A stretch of DNA of 64,000 bases from Sphingopyxis sp. JAI108 (GCF_013410105.1 NZ_JACCCJ010000003.1:124001-188000); one strand, 5' to 3'; numbered from the stretch's first letter, positions 1-8,126 are shown. Notes: a model not told the origin generated them from the sequence alone. Translations and numbers: made by a program.

Positions 1-413
1 GACTGATCGCCGGTGTCGTGCTCGTGGGCGGCGAGCCGGTCGAGCTCATCGATCCCTTCTGGCTGATGGAGCAATATGCCCGAGATGCGGCCGCGGCACC
101 GTCGCTGCGCCAGCCGGTGTGCCGCCTTGCCGACGATCGCGACGGTTGGGGCGACCATTTCCTCGCCCCGATCCTGCGCAGCGCCGGCTATCGCGTGATC
201 GCGGACGGCGACCCGTCCAACGAGGCGGCGGACGTCCTCCTCTGCCTGACCGGAGACGGCGAAATCTGCCCGCACATCGAGTGCGACGTGCCGGTGATCC
301 GCCTGCGCACGTCGATCGCCGCGACGGGGCCCGAGGACGAAAGCGTCTATCGTTACGACCGCCAGGCGCTGCTCGACGCGATGCGCCGCAGCGTCGGGGG
401 AAGGGGGCAATGA
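1..413 (+). CDS. cheA: Chemotaxis histidine kinase CheA, C-terminal end (partial)
   Basis: Only the last 137 or so codons are in the window; the frame is open from base 3. The first visible residues (LIAGVVLVGGEPVELIDPFWL) look like the end of the CheW-like P5 domain that docks CheA to receptors and CheW. About 100 residues follow that resemble a receiver fold (hydrophobic strand, helix, then VIADGD and ADVLLCL) but show no acidic pocket plus phospho-acceptor Asp, so this looks like a degenerate receiver tail. The stop codon overlaps the cheW start. CheA autophosphorylates and passes phosphate to CheY and CheB. The identity rests mainly on the following cheW-cheY-cheB-cheR order. Confidence 0.75.
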   Translation, partial: LIAGVVLVGGEPVELIDPFWLMEQYARDAAAAPSLRQPVCRLADDRDGWGDHFLAPILRSAGYRVIADGDPSNEAADVLLCLTGDGEICPHIECDVPVIRLRTSIAATGPEDESVYRYDRQALLDAMRRSVGGRGQ

Positions 414-847
414 TGGAAAGGCTCTATCTCGTCGCGCGCATCGCCGACACGCGCGTGGCGCTCCGCAGCCGCGCGATCCATTCGGTCGTCACCGTCGGCG
501 CGCCGGTGGAGGTGCCCGGTGCACCGCCGCATGTCGCGGGCCTTTTCGCGCTGCGCAGCCGCGTGTTCACGCTGATCGACCCGCATGTCGTCATCGGCCT
601 TTCGGCGGTGCCGGTCGTTCCGGGCCAGCGCGTGATCGTCGTCGAGGTCACCGAGCATGGCTATGCGCTGCTCGCCGACGAAATCGAGGATGTCTGTTTC
701 ATCGAGGCGCCCGAAACGCGCGTCACCGGAAAGCTGCTTCCGGGCTGGGCGCGCGTCGCTGATGCGGTGATCGAATATGACGGCGCCTCGCTGCTCGTCG
801 TCGACCCGTCCAATTTTATCACGCTGCCGGCCTTAAAGGCGGCATGA
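410..847 (+). CDS. cheW: Chemotaxis coupling protein CheW
   Basis: A 145-residue CheW-like protein that should link methyl-accepting receptors to CheA in polar arrays. The start is one of two consecutive ATG codons at 410 and 413, overlapping the TGA of cheA, so translation is probably coupled. The sequence has the CheW pattern: an N-terminal strand (RLYLVARIADTRVALR), the V-x-x-VP-x-APPHVAGLFALR segment that in the family reads P-x-x-x-x-G-x-x-x-LRG, and a C-terminal LLVVDP strand. The length is normal for CheW. It is the second gene of the chemotaxis operon. Confidence 0.85.
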   Translation: MMERLYLVARIADTRVALRSRAIHSVVTVGAPVEVPGAPPHVAGLFALRSRVFTLIDPHVVIGLSAVPVVPGQRVIVVEVTEHGYALLADEIEDVCFIEAPETRVTGKLLPGWARVADAVIEYDGASLLVVDPSNFITLPALKAA

Positions 848-923
848 ATCTGGCCGTTTATTAACGGGCTGCACACGCCTTGGTCGTAAATGTCCCAAAT
901 CCCCGGGGGTCGGAGTTAATTGA

Positions 924-1298
924 ATGTCGAAATCTTGTCTGGTCGTCGATGACAGCAAAGTCATTCGCAAGGTCGCGCGCCATATCCTTGAAAGCATGTC
1001 CTTTGCCGTCGAAGAGGCGGCCGATGGCCAGGAGGCGCTGACCTTCTGCCGCGCCAATCGTCCCGATGTCATCCTGCTCGACTGGAACATGCCGGTGATG
1101 AGCGGGATGGAGTTCCTCGGCGCATTCAACGACCTCGACTATGGGCGCGAAGAACGCCCGCGCGTCGTTTTCTGCACGACCGAAAACAGCATCGACCATA
1201 TCCGCGCCGCGATCGAAGCCGGAGCGGACGAATATGTGATGAAGCCGTTCGACCGCGAAACGCTCGAAGGAAAGCTGCAGCTCGTCGGCATCGCTTGA
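924..1298 (+). CDS. cheY: Chemotaxis response regulator CheY
   Basis: A 124-residue single-domain receiver. All conserved receiver positions are visible: the acidic pair in LVVDDSK near residues 9-10, the phospho-acceptor Asp53 in VILLDWNMP, the switch Thr in VVFCTTENS and the Lys in YVMKPFD. It lacks an output domain, as expected for CheY, which diffuses from CheA to the flagellar motor switch. A GGAG ribosome site lies 6 bases before the ATG. The 76-base gap from cheW is the longest in the operon and could hold a secondary promoter. Together with cheB and cheR it forms the excitation and adaptation module. Confidence 0.9.
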   Translation: MSKSCLVVDDSKVIRKVARHILESMSFAVEEAADGQEALTFCRANRPDVILLDWNMPVMSGMEFLGAFNDLDYGREERPRVVFCTTENSIDHIRAAIEAGADEYVMKPFDRETLEGKLQLVGIA

Positions 1299-1308
1299 GG
1301 TTTTGCCC

Positions 1309-2421
1309 GTGGCCCAGCCGCAACCCCGAATTCCGGATATCGAGCCGACCGCCCGCACCGTGCGCGTGATGCTGGTCGATGACAGCCTCGTCGTTCGCAG
1401 CATCCTCGAACGGATCGTCGACCAGCGGCCGGGTCTCAAGATCTGCGCCTCGGTCGCTTCGGCGCACGACGCGCTCGACTATCTTTCGCGCGAGCCCGTC
1501 GATGTCGTCGTGCTCGACGTCGAGATGCCGGGCATGAACGGAATCGACGCGCTGCCGCACATATTGGAACGGGCCGAAAAGGCGCGAGTGCTCATCCTCT
1601 CGTCGAACTGTGTCGAAGGCGGCCCCGCGGCCATCGAAGCCCTTGCGCTGGGCGCCAGCGACACGCTTGCCAAACCGGGACGCGGAAGCTTTTCGGGGCG
1701 TTTCGCCGAGGTGTTGACCGAGCGGATCATGACGCTCGGCCATCTGCAGGATCATCCGGCGCCGGTGCCTGTCGCCGAACGTCAGGCGCCGGCGCCGGTC
1801 GCGCTCGCGATCGATACCGACCAGCCGGTCGAGTGCATCGCGGTAGCGGCATCGACGGGCGGCATTCCCGCCTTCACCAACTTCCTCGCTCACCTCGATC
1901 CGCGGATCAGCGCGCCGATCCTGTTGACCCAGCATTTGCCCGACGCCTTCATGGAATTTTACGCGAAGCAGATCGGGATGATGACGGCGCGCCGCGTGTG
2001 CGTCGCGGAAGCGGGGATGGCGGTCGAGCCGAATGGCATCTATCTCGCTCCCGGCGACGCGCATCTGATCGTCGTGGCCAATGGTCGGCGCCGCGAGATC
2101 GCGCTCGATCATCGCCCGGTCGACAATGGCTGTTGCCCGTCCGCCGACCCAATGCTCGACTCGGTCGCCGACGTTTATGGCAAGGGCGGCATCGCCGTGA
2201 TCCTCAGCGGCATGGGTCGCGACGGTGTGATCGGGGCATCGCGGCTGAAGGAAGCGGGCGGGACGATCTTTGCGCAGGCGCCCGAAAGTTGCGTCATCTG
2301 GGGGATGCCCGGGGCGGTGGCGAAATCGGGCATCGCGGCGGCGACGCTCAACCCCGATGCGATCGCGCTGTTGCTCGGCAGCTTCCTGCAGGGACGCGGG
2401 CAAGGGCGGCGCAAGCCATGA
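1309..2421 (+). CDS. cheB: Chemotaxis methylesterase/deamidase CheB
   Basis: A 370-residue protein with an N-terminal receiver (VMLVDDS, phospho-acceptor Asp in VVVLDVEMPGMNG) followed by a linker and the CheB esterase domain. The catalytic triad is visible: Ser in ASTGG, His in LLTQHLP and Asp in SGMGRDG. It removes methyl groups from receptor glutamates when phosphorylated by CheA. I chose GTG at 1309 because TGAGG sits 8 bases before it; a TTG at 1303 would be too close to that site. Its TGA overlaps the cheR ATG. Confidence 0.92.
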   Translation: MAQPQPRIPDIEPTARTVRVMLVDDSLVVRSILERIVDQRPGLKICASVASAHDALDYLSREPVDVVVLDVEMPGMNGIDALPHILERAEKARVLILSSNCVEGGPAAIEALALGASDTLAKPGRGSFSGRFAEVLTERIMTLGHLQDHPAPVPVAERQAPAPVALAIDTDQPVECIAVAASTGGIPAFTNFLAHLDPRISAPILLTQHLPDAFMEFYAKQIGMMTARRVCVAEAGMAVEPNGIYLAPGDAHLIVVANGRRREIALDHRPVDNGCCPSADPMLDSVADVYGKGGIAVILSGMGRDGVIGASRLKEAGGTIFAQAPESCVIWGMPGAVAKSGIAAATLNPDAIALLLGSFLQGRGQGRRKP

Positions 2422-3275
2422 TGGGCGGCAGCGCCAGCGAATCGGCCTATCGCGTCCTGATGGGCGTGCTCGAATCGCGCACCGGCCAGACGCTCTCGCC
2501 GAACCGCATCTGGCGGATCGAAATGTCGCTCAAACCCGTGATGCAGCGTCACGGCATCGCCGATCTCGACGCGCTGGTCGCGGCGCTCGTCACCTCGACC
2601 AGCCGCGGGCTGCTCGACGACACGGTCGACGCGATGCTGAATAACGAAACATATTTCTATCGCGAATACAGCGTTTTCGATGAAATAGCTGCGACTGCAC
2701 TTGAACAAATCCGCGAGATCAACAAGCAGCGCCGGCGGCTGACGATCTGGCATTGCGGCGTTTCGACGGGGCAGGAAGCCTATTCGATGGCGATGCTGAT
2801 CGCCGAGCAGGGCCACAAATGGGCGGGCTGGCAGGTCGATATCGTCGGCACCGACGTCAGCTATCATGCAATCGGCCGCGCGCGCGTTGGCCTCTACAGC
2901 CAGTTCGAGATCCAGCGCGGTTTGCCGGTTCAGCGCATGGTGCGCTGGTTCGACCAGACCGAGGGCGGTTGGCTCGCCAAGGCCGACCTGCGCCGCCGGA
3001 TCGATTTTTCGGTGCAGAATATGCTGACCGACCGGCCGCCGCTGGCCAGTCCCGCCGACCTCATCTTCTGCCGCAACCTGCTGCTCTATTTTTCCGCGCC
3101 GATGCGCCAGAAGGCCTTTGCGCGGCTGCGCGCGATGGCGGCGCCGCAAAGCTTCCTCGTGCTCGGCGCGGGCGAAACGGTGCTGGGGCAGACCGACCAG
3201 TTCGTCGCGAGCCCGCGGCTGCGCGGCCTTTATGAGCCCGCCGACCAGCAGGTACGCAGCGCGGCCGCCGCCTGA
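2418..3275 (+). CDS. cheR: Chemotaxis receptor methyltransferase CheR
   Basis: A 285-residue SAM-dependent methyltransferase that methylates receptor glutamates, opposing CheB. The N-terminal helical domain contains NNETYFYRE, matching the family T-x-NET-x-FFRE signature. The SAM-binding segment WHCGVSTGQEAYSMA corresponds to the usual W-x-AGCSTGEEPYS. DLIFCRNLLLYF matches the D-x-I-x-CRNVLIYF motif. The start overlaps the cheB stop (ATGATG at 2418), so the two antagonists are probably translationally coupled. It is the last gene of the operon. Confidence 0.92.
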   Translation: MMGGSASESAYRVLMGVLESRTGQTLSPNRIWRIEMSLKPVMQRHGIADLDALVAALVTSTSRGLLDDTVDAMLNNETYFYREYSVFDEIAATALEQIREINKQRRRLTIWHCGVSTGQEAYSMAMLIAEQGHKWAGWQVDIVGTDVSYHAIGRARVGLYSQFEIQRGLPVQRMVRWFDQTEGGWLAKADLRRRIDFSVQNMLTDRPPLASPADLIFCRNLLLYFSAPMRQKAFARLRAMAAPQSFLVLGAGETVLGQTDQFVASPRLRGLYEPADQQVRSAAAA

Positions 3276-3342
3276 CCTTGCTTTTTGCGCGCCAGTGGCG
3301 CAATCGACGGCTTGGCAAGTACAGGACGGGTCCCCGGAGCGC

Positions 3343-4032
3343 ATGAGCGATTTTATCGAACGCTGGTCTCCCAATTTCGACGAGCGCGCGCTGCCCATCT
3401 CGATGATCGTGCTGCATTATACCGGCATGAAGAGCGGCGCAGAAGCCATTGATTGGCTTGCCAATCCCGAATCCAAGGTGTCGGCGCATTATGTCGTCAG
3501 CGAAGATGGCCAGATCACCCATATGGTGCCCGAGGACAAGCGCGCCTGGCACGCGGGGAAGTCGCACTGGCGCGGCATCAGCGACATCAACTCGGCGAGC
3601 GTCGGGATCGAGATCGTCAATCCCGGGCACGAATGGGGCTATGTGCCTTTTCCCGACCCGCAAGTCGCGTCGGTCGTCCGGCTCGTTCACATGATCAAGG
3701 ATCGCTATGCGATCACGCGCGGCAACGTCGTCGGCCATTCGGACATCGCCCCGACGCGCAAGCAGGATCCGGGCGAGCTGTTCCCCTGGGAGGAGCTGGC
3801 GCGCCGCCGCCTCGCGCTGCCGCGCCCGACCAAAAAGCTTACCGATCCGCTGTGGACCGATGCGGGCTTCCTGCTGGCGCTCGAACGCTTCGGCTATGAC
3901 GTGACCGACGGCTTCGCGGCGACGGTCGCCTTCCAGCGGCGGTTCCGCCCCGAATTGATCGACGGTACGATCTGCGGCGAATGCCGCGCGATCCTGCTCG
4001 CGCTGCTGCTGCCGCAGCCCGAAGGCAATTGA
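3343..4032 (+). CDS. N-acetylmuramoyl-L-alanine amidase, AmiD-like, with peptidoglycan-binding domain
   Basis: A 229-residue Amidase_2 family protein that cleaves the bond between N-acetylmuramic acid and the stem peptide. Zinc ligands are visible as His25 in IVLHYTG and the His in VGHSDIAPTRKQDPG; SAHYVV and WHAGKSHW are also typical of the family. The C-terminal 60 residues (GYDVTDGFAATVAFQRRF) resemble a PG_binding_1 domain. No signal peptide is visible, so the enzyme may be cytoplasmic or exported by another route. It begins 67 bases after cheR and may be transcribed with it, but the functional link is unclear. Confidence 0.88.
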   Translation: MSDFIERWSPNFDERALPISMIVLHYTGMKSGAEAIDWLANPESKVSAHYVVSEDGQITHMVPEDKRAWHAGKSHWRGISDINSASVGIEIVNPGHEWGYVPFPDPQVASVVRLVHMIKDRYAITRGNVVGHSDIAPTRKQDPGELFPWEELARRRLALPRPTKKLTDPLWTDAGFLLALERFGYDVTDGFAATVAFQRRFRPELIDGTICGECRAILLALLLPQPEGN

Positions 4033-4070
4033 CTCGTCAAGGCGGGCCGAAAGGCCTATATTGCTTCTCG

Positions 4071-4455
4071 CCAGAGGGTCGGGCGATCGCCGCTTCGCGC
4101 AAGCGAGGGGGAGGAAAGTCCGGGCTCCACGGAAACCACGGTGCCGGATAACGTCCGGCGGGCCGGCCTTCGGGCCGGTTCAGGGAAAGTGCCACAGAGA
4201 GAAGACCGCCCAAGGCCTCGGCCCGGCGAAAGGTGAAAGGGTGCGGTAAGAGCGCACCGCGCGGACGGTAACGGACGCGGCACGGCAAACCCCACCGGGA
4301 GCAAGGTCGAATAGGGATGGCACGGATTTATCCAGGGCCGGTTCCGGCCCCGCCGTCCGGGTTGACTGCTTGAGCGTTCGGGTAACCGTCCGCCTAGAGG
4401 AATGATCGCCTATCCCCGCAAGGGGTGGACAGAACCCGGCTTACAGACCCTCTGG
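4071..4455 (+). ncRNA. rnpB: RNase P RNA, bacterial type A
   Basis: The universally conserved segments are present: GAGGAAAGTCCGGGCTCC near 4108 and ACAGAACCCGGCTTACAG near 4430, which together form helix P4. The ends pair as helix P1 (CCAGAGGGTC at 4071 with GACCCTCTGG ending at 4455). The spacing of about 385 bases fits alphaproteobacterial type A RNase P RNA, the catalytic RNA that removes 5' leaders from tRNA precursors. The exact mature ends are inferred from the P1 pairing. Confidence 0.95.
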
Positions 4456-4459
4456 CATA

Positions 4460-4480
4460 TTCCCGCGGGGCGCGCGGGAA
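4460..4480 (+). terminator. Hairpin just after rnpB
   Basis: A perfect 8-bp stem (TTCCCGCG / CGCGGGAA) with a 5-base loop begins 5 bases after the RNase P RNA. There is no T-run after it, so intrinsic termination is not certain; it could instead define the 3' end for processing. Confidence 0.4.
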
Positions 4481-4530
4481 CCGCGCCGGGCCGGGCCGCG
4501 TATTAAGCGGACCAGAAAAGGAGACGAACC

Positions 4531-4686
4531 ATGAAAGTCGTCGATGACCATGTCGAGGTGTCCGAGACCGAGGCGAGCAGCGGGGTGAAGGGGCATAATG
4601 TCCGCTATGTGCTGGGTTTTTCACTGGCAGCGGTTGTGATTGTCCTGTCGGCAATCTGGATCGTTCCCGCGCTGTTGCAGCCCTGA
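4531..4686 (+). CDS. Small single-pass membrane protein (51 aa)
   Basis: Residues 1-26 are charged and hydrophilic (MKVVDDHVEVSETEASSGVK at the start); residues 27-48 form one clear transmembrane helix (VLGFSLAAVVIVLSAIW). A strong AAAAGGAG ribosome site precedes the ATG with good spacing, and the codon choice is GC-rich like that of neighbours, so this short frame is probably real. I do not recognise a named family. It lies between rnpB and the convergent greB. The likely topology is N-terminus inside. Confidence 0.7.
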   Translation: MKVVDDHVEVSETEASSGVKGHNVRYVLGFSLAAVVIVLSAIWIVPALLQP

Positions 4687-4713
4687 CGCGAGGAAAGAGA
4701 GCCGTGCGGTCAA

Positions 4714-5202
4714 TCAGCCCGCGGGATAGCTGACCGCTATCACTTCCCACTCCTTGGGCCCGGCGGGAAGCTGGACGGTCCTGAGGTCGCCGACCGCCGC
4801 GCCGCGCAGCGCGCGGGAAAGCGGGCTGTTCCAGCCGATCCGGCCTTCGCCGGCCTCCGCCTCGTCATCGCCCACCAATGTGATGATCCGCCTCGCATCG
4901 TCGTCGTCGGCGAGTTCGACGGTGGCGCCGAACCAGATGCGACCCTTGTCGGGCTGCTCGGCGGGATCGACGACGCGCGCCGCTTTCATCCGCCGTGCGA
5001 GGAAGGAGAGCCGCCGGTCGATCTCGCGCAACCGCTTGCGGCCATAGATATAATCGCCATTCTCGCTGCGGTCGCCGTTGCCCGCGGCCCAACTGATCAC
5101 GTCGACCAGCTTCGGCCGCTCGTCGCCCAGCAGCGCGTCATATTCAGCGCGCAGCGCGGCGTAGCCGGCCGGGCTGATGATGTTCGTCTTGTCCCCCGCC
5201 AT
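4714..5202 (-). CDS. greB: Transcription elongation factor GreB
   Basis: A 162-residue Gre factor that rescues backtracked RNA polymerase by stimulating transcript cleavage. The N-terminal coiled coil includes the family signature GDRSENGDYIYGRKRLREID, where YIYGRKRLREIDRR is typical of GreB rather than GreA. The C-terminal FKBP-like domain contains GRIGWNSPLSRALRGA and ends in a WEVIAV strand. An AAGGA site lies about 8 bases before the ATG. Its 5' end is only 18 bases from the stop of the serine recombinase, so any native promoter has been displaced or lies inside the recombinase gene. Confidence 0.92.
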   Translation of the reverse strand: MAGDKTNIISPAGYAALRAEYDALLGDERPKLVDVISWAAGNGDRSENGDYIYGRKRLREIDRRLSFLARRMKAARVVDPAEQPDKGRIWFGATVELADDDDARRIITLVGDDEAEAGEGRIGWNSPLSRALRGAAVGDLRTVQLPAGPKEWEVIAVSYPAG

Positions 5203-5220
5203 CCCCTGATCCTTATCTCG

Positions 5221-6858
5221 TCATCCCGGCGAACCCAAGGACACCTTTGTTATAACTCGGCTGTTGTCGGGCTGCGGATTGTCGTTCACAAAGTCAAGGA
5301 TGCCCATCAGCGACCCATGGAGGGTGGCGTGGACCTCCCCGCGCCTGTCGCCGGGATGAAGGACGATCTTGCCGACGAGCGAGCGGATGTCGCTTGAGGC
5401 GTCGAGCCGCATGTCGGGATCGCCAAGCGCTTCGGCGAGCCTTGCGACCTTGCGCCTATAGATCTCCGCAATGCCGGGATGCACGTCGGGAACCTCCTGC
5501 GGCGCTTCCGCAAGCCGCGCGTTGATCTCGACGCGTTCGCGTTCGAGTTCGGCCATGCGCGCCTTCATGGAAGGCTGATACAGCCCATCCTCGATAGCCG
5601 CCATGATGCCCGCAACCGCTTTTTCGACCCTGGCGAGCGCCCGCCGATCGGCATCAGCCTGAATGCGCCGTTCACGGTTCTCGCGGTTGATATGGTTCGC
5701 ATAGGCGGCAACCGCCGCCTCGATCTTGTCGGCCGACACCAGCTTTTCGGCGATGCCCGCGAGCGCCCGGCGCTCCAGCGCCTCGCGCCGGATCGTCCGG
5801 TTATTGGTGCAGGTGCGGCTGCGGTGATGGCCGACGCAGCCATAACGATCGCCGACGACGACGGCATAGGTTCCGCCACAGGAGCCGCATTCGAGCAGAC
5901 CTGAGAGCAGATAGGCGGGACGGCGCAGCCCTTGCGCGCTCCTCGACTGTGCGGCCTCCTTGACCAATGCGAAGCGCTCAGCAAGCGCCTGCTGCTGACG
6001 CTTGACCGCTTCCCAGAGCGCATCGCTGACGATGCGAAGCTCGGGAACCGCATTCCTGATCCATTCGGATTCAGGATTGAGCCGGGTGACCTCCTTGCCG
6101 GTGTTCGGGTCTTTCACACTATGCTTGTGGTTCCAGGCGCGAACCCCGACATAAAGCTCGTTGTTGAGGATACCGGTTCCCCGGCGCACGTCGCCGCGGA
6201 TGCTCGTGTCGCGCCACGGCTTTCCTGCCGGGCCGGCGATACCTTCGGCGTTGAGGTCGCAGGCGATGGCGCGCGGGCTCTTGCCCGCCGCGAACTCGCG
6301 GAAGATGCGCTCGACGATCAGCGCCGCGGCGGGATCGATCTCGCGCTCACCGCGCACCAGCTCGCCTTCGCTGTTGAGACGCCGGACCATACGATAGCCA
6401 TAGCCTACCGCGCCCGCCGAGAAGCCCTTCTCGACGCGCCCCCTCAGGCCGCGGTGCGTCTTCTTCGCAAGGTCTTTTAGGAACAGCGCATTCATCGTTC
6501 CCTTGAGCCCGACGTGCAGCTCGGAAATCTCGCCTTCGGAGAGCGTGATCAGCGGCACCCGCGCAAACTGAAGGTGCTTGTAGAAGGTCGCGACATCGGC
6601 CTGGTCGCGCGACACCCGGTCGAGCGCTTCGGCGAGCACGATGTCGAACTTGTCCCCCTGTGCGTCGGCGAGCAGCTTCTGGACACCGGGTCGCAGGATC
6701 ATGCTCGCGCCCGAGATGGCGGCATCCTCGAAGCTGCCGACAATCTGCCATCCCTCGCGTTCCGCGTGCTCGCGGCAGATGCGCTGCTGGTCGGCGATCG
6801 ACGCGGCATTCTGCTGATCGGAGGAATAGCGGGCGTAGAGCGCGGCGCGGATCATCAT
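5221..6858 (-). CDS. Large serine recombinase
   Basis: A 545-residue site-specific recombinase. The N-terminal resolvase domain (residues 1-150) begins IRAALYARYSSDQQ, where a Ser in YSSD is the expected nucleophile, and contains LAEALDRVSRDQAD, the usual E-x-x-DRLSRD block. The middle is a Recombinase domain (GYGYRMVRR, ILNNELYVG). A zinc ribbon (LECGSCGGTYAVV with later cysteines in YGCVGHH and RTCTNNR) and a coiled coil follow, as in phage integrases. I chose the ATG at 6858 because AGGAAG precedes it; an upstream in-frame extension has no ribosome site. It probably catalyses integration or excision of the small island it heads. Confidence 0.9.
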   Translation of the reverse strand: MMIRAALYARYSSDQQNAASIADQQRICREHAEREGWQIVGSFEDAAISGASMILRPGVQKLLADAQGDKFDIVLAEALDRVSRDQADVATFYKHLQFARVPLITLSEGEISELHVGLKGTMNALFLKDLAKKTHRGLRGRVEKGFSAGAVGYGYRMVRRLNSEGELVRGEREIDPAAALIVERIFREFAAGKSPRAIACDLNAEGIAGPAGKPWRDTSIRGDVRRGTGILNNELYVGVRAWNHKHSVKDPNTGKEVTRLNPESEWIRNAVPELRIVSDALWEAVKRQQQALAERFALVKEAAQSRSAQGLRRPAYLLSGLLECGSCGGTYAVVVGDRYGCVGHHRSRTCTNNRTIRREALERRALAGIAEKLVSADKIEAAVAAYANHINRENRERRIQADADRRALARVEKAVAGIMAAIEDGLYQPSMKARMAELERERVEINARLAEAPQEVPDVHPGIAEIYRRKVARLAEALGDPDMRLDASSDIRSLVGKIVLHPGDRRGEVHATLHGSLMGILDFVNDNPQPDNSRVITKVSLGSPG

Positions 6859-6931
6859 GTCTTCCTTTCTTGTGGCGGGACAAAGCCCCGCACAGCCGGT
6901 TAAGACAGTGTCCCGCGCGAACACCCGATGG

Positions 6932-7138
6932 TCAATGCTGTGGCGCCTTCGGGTTTTTCGGCGCGACGTCATTGTCGTTGGCGGCTTTCCGCGCGCGAAC
7001 ATGCTCACGTGCGATGTGCCGCCCGATCGCCTCTGCGATGCGCGTCAAGGCCGCGTCAACGGCGGCAGGAGCAAGTGAGGAAGAGTTGTCATTCGCGGCC
7101 GTGAGCGGCCGCGAATGCGGCGCTTCGTCCTTTTTCAT
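6932..7138 (-). CDS. Small AANDN-rich hypothetical protein (68 aa)
   Basis: A 68-residue protein whose start codon overlaps the stop of the AlpA gene (shared TCAT at 7135-7138), so the two are probably co-translated. The sequence is low in complexity at both ends and carries two AANDN motifs (TAANDNSSS and KAANDNDVA) around a predicted amphipathic helix (DAALTRIAEAIGRHIAREH). I do not know its function. Its place between alpA and the recombinase suggests a recombination accessory factor, but that is inference from position. Confidence 0.65.
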   Translation of the reverse strand: MKKDEAPHSRPLTAANDNSSSLAPAAVDAALTRIAEAIGRHIAREHVRARKAANDNDVAPKNPKAPQH

Positions 7139-7362
7139 ACCGGCCCATCGCCAAGGGGCCGATTGTCATTTTCGGCGCGGTAGCCGGGCGGGTCGGCGAT
7201 CCACCGATTGATTGCCGACTCCCACCATCCGGCACCATGGACGCTGATCTGCACCTGCGCCGGGAAGGTGCCCTCGGCGATCTTACGGTAGAGGGTGGAA
7301 CGTGACAGTCCGGTGCGATTGAGAACGGTCGGTAGGCGGATGATCCTTTCGGAGACGGGCAT
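7135..7362 (-). CDS. AlpA-family phage/island transcriptional regulator
   Basis: A 75-residue winged-helix regulator of the AlpA/MerR-like type. The motif RIIRLPTVLNRTGLSRSTLY followed by IAEGTFP is the family signature, with the helix-turn-helix at residues 8-27. AlpA proteins activate integrase or excisionase genes in cryptic prophages and islands; here it is the first gene of the three-gene operon ending in the serine recombinase. GGAG lies about 8 bases before the ATG at 7362. A longer in-frame extension upstream has no ribosome site and reads through the repeat-rich promoter region. Confidence 0.85.
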   Translation of the reverse strand: MPVSERIIRLPTVLNRTGLSRSTLYRKIAEGTFPAQVQISVHGAGWWESAINRWIADPPGYRAENDNRPLGDGPV

Positions 7363-7438
7363 GGCAATCACTCCATCGGCTGGCGTCGGTTGGGCTCCCC
7401 TGGGTGTAGAATTGGCGATCCGAAAAAATCGCGCAAGA

Positions 7439-7579
7439 GTGCCAAAAATGGTGCCAACTGCCTCTGTCGTCTCCTGTCGTTTCTTGTCGTTTCCTGTCGG
7501 TTCCCGGCGGGTGATTTTCGGGTCGAAATTAATTTCCCATGCTGTCCCAGCAAGGAAGTTTGGTGCCAAGATTGGCACC
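7439..7579. promoter_or_regulatory. Repeat-rich control region upstream of alpA
   Basis: Four copies of GTGCCAA or its complement occur here: 7439-7445, 7450-7457 and the two arms of a perfect inverted repeat GGTGCCAA-GA-TTGGCACC at 7562-7579. Between them lie three direct copies of TTCYTGTCG-like sequence at 7469-7495. The arrangement suggests binding sites for AlpA or an attachment site for the recombinase. The remaining gap up to 7743 holds no gene I can support. Confidence 0.5.
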
Positions 7580-7743
7580 CTCCCGCGTAGCCCTAGACCG
7601 AAAGGGCCGATTCGGCTCGGCCGTGTCTGTTGCATGAAGCAATCCATTTTCAAGCAGAGATCGGCAGGTTTGCGCCCGATCTCGGCCGTTCGGACTGAAT
7701 TGACTTGGCCCTTGAAAGCAGTCGTTGGCCGTGCACGTGAGTA

Positions 7744-8118
7744 TCAGTCGCGACCGTGAACGACCGCGCTGCACGGCAAAAGCCTGTGAGCTTCATCGAG
7801 ATCCTTCGCATGGAGCGCGCCCCATTCGCTCAAAGTCTCCAGGACCGGCCGGAAGCTCTCCCCGAGTGGAGTGAGTAGATATTCGATCCCTTGGCGATCC
7901 CCTGCGCTTGGCCGCCGGCTTAACATGCCGTGCTCCTCAAGCGCTTGCAGCTGGTCGATCAACACCTTCTGCGAAATTCCTCTGATGCGTTTCTCCAACT
8001 CGCACGTCCGTTGGGCACCATCGAGCAGCGCATAAAGGATGACCGCCTTCCAGCGCCCGGACAGGACACCCAGTGCGCGCTCGACCGGCAAGGCCGGCAA
8101 TCGTTTGATAATCTTCAT
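7744..8118 (-). CDS. HxlR-family transcriptional regulator
   Basis: A 124-residue winged-helix protein. The family signature is visible: GVLSGRWKAVILYALLDGAQ, then the recognition segment RIRGISQKVLIDQLQALEEHG and the wing RQGIEYLLTPLGESF. HxlR regulators often sense electrophiles through a conserved N-terminal Cys; this protein has no such Cys near its N-terminus, the cysteines being in RTCELE and the C-terminus. It is divergent from an Old Yellow Enzyme gene and probably controls it through an operator in the 84-base gap. Confidence 0.88.
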   Translation of the reverse strand: MKIIKRLPALPVERALGVLSGRWKAVILYALLDGAQRTCELEKRIRGISQKVLIDQLQALEEHGMLSRRPSAGDRQGIEYLLTPLGESFRPVLETLSEWGALHAKDLDEAHRLLPCSAVVHGRD

Positions 8119-8126
8119 TCGTCGTC

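Larger units (their letters stand above)
5221..7660. mobile_element. Putative serine-recombinase genomic island
   Basis: Recombinase, AANDN-rich small protein and AlpA regulator form one operon with no other cargo, next to a repeat-rich segment. The left edge abuts greB with only 18 bases between stop and start, which suggests insertion at the 5' side of greB. I could not find the flanking duplicated att cores, so the right border is a guess and the element may be larger or a remnant. Confidence 0.35.

Noticed and set aside
6858..7008. 50-residue N-terminal extension of the serine recombinase
   Set aside because: The extension is basic, has no homology to resolvases and lacks a ribosome site, while ATG 6858 has AGGAAG and the canonical N-terminus.
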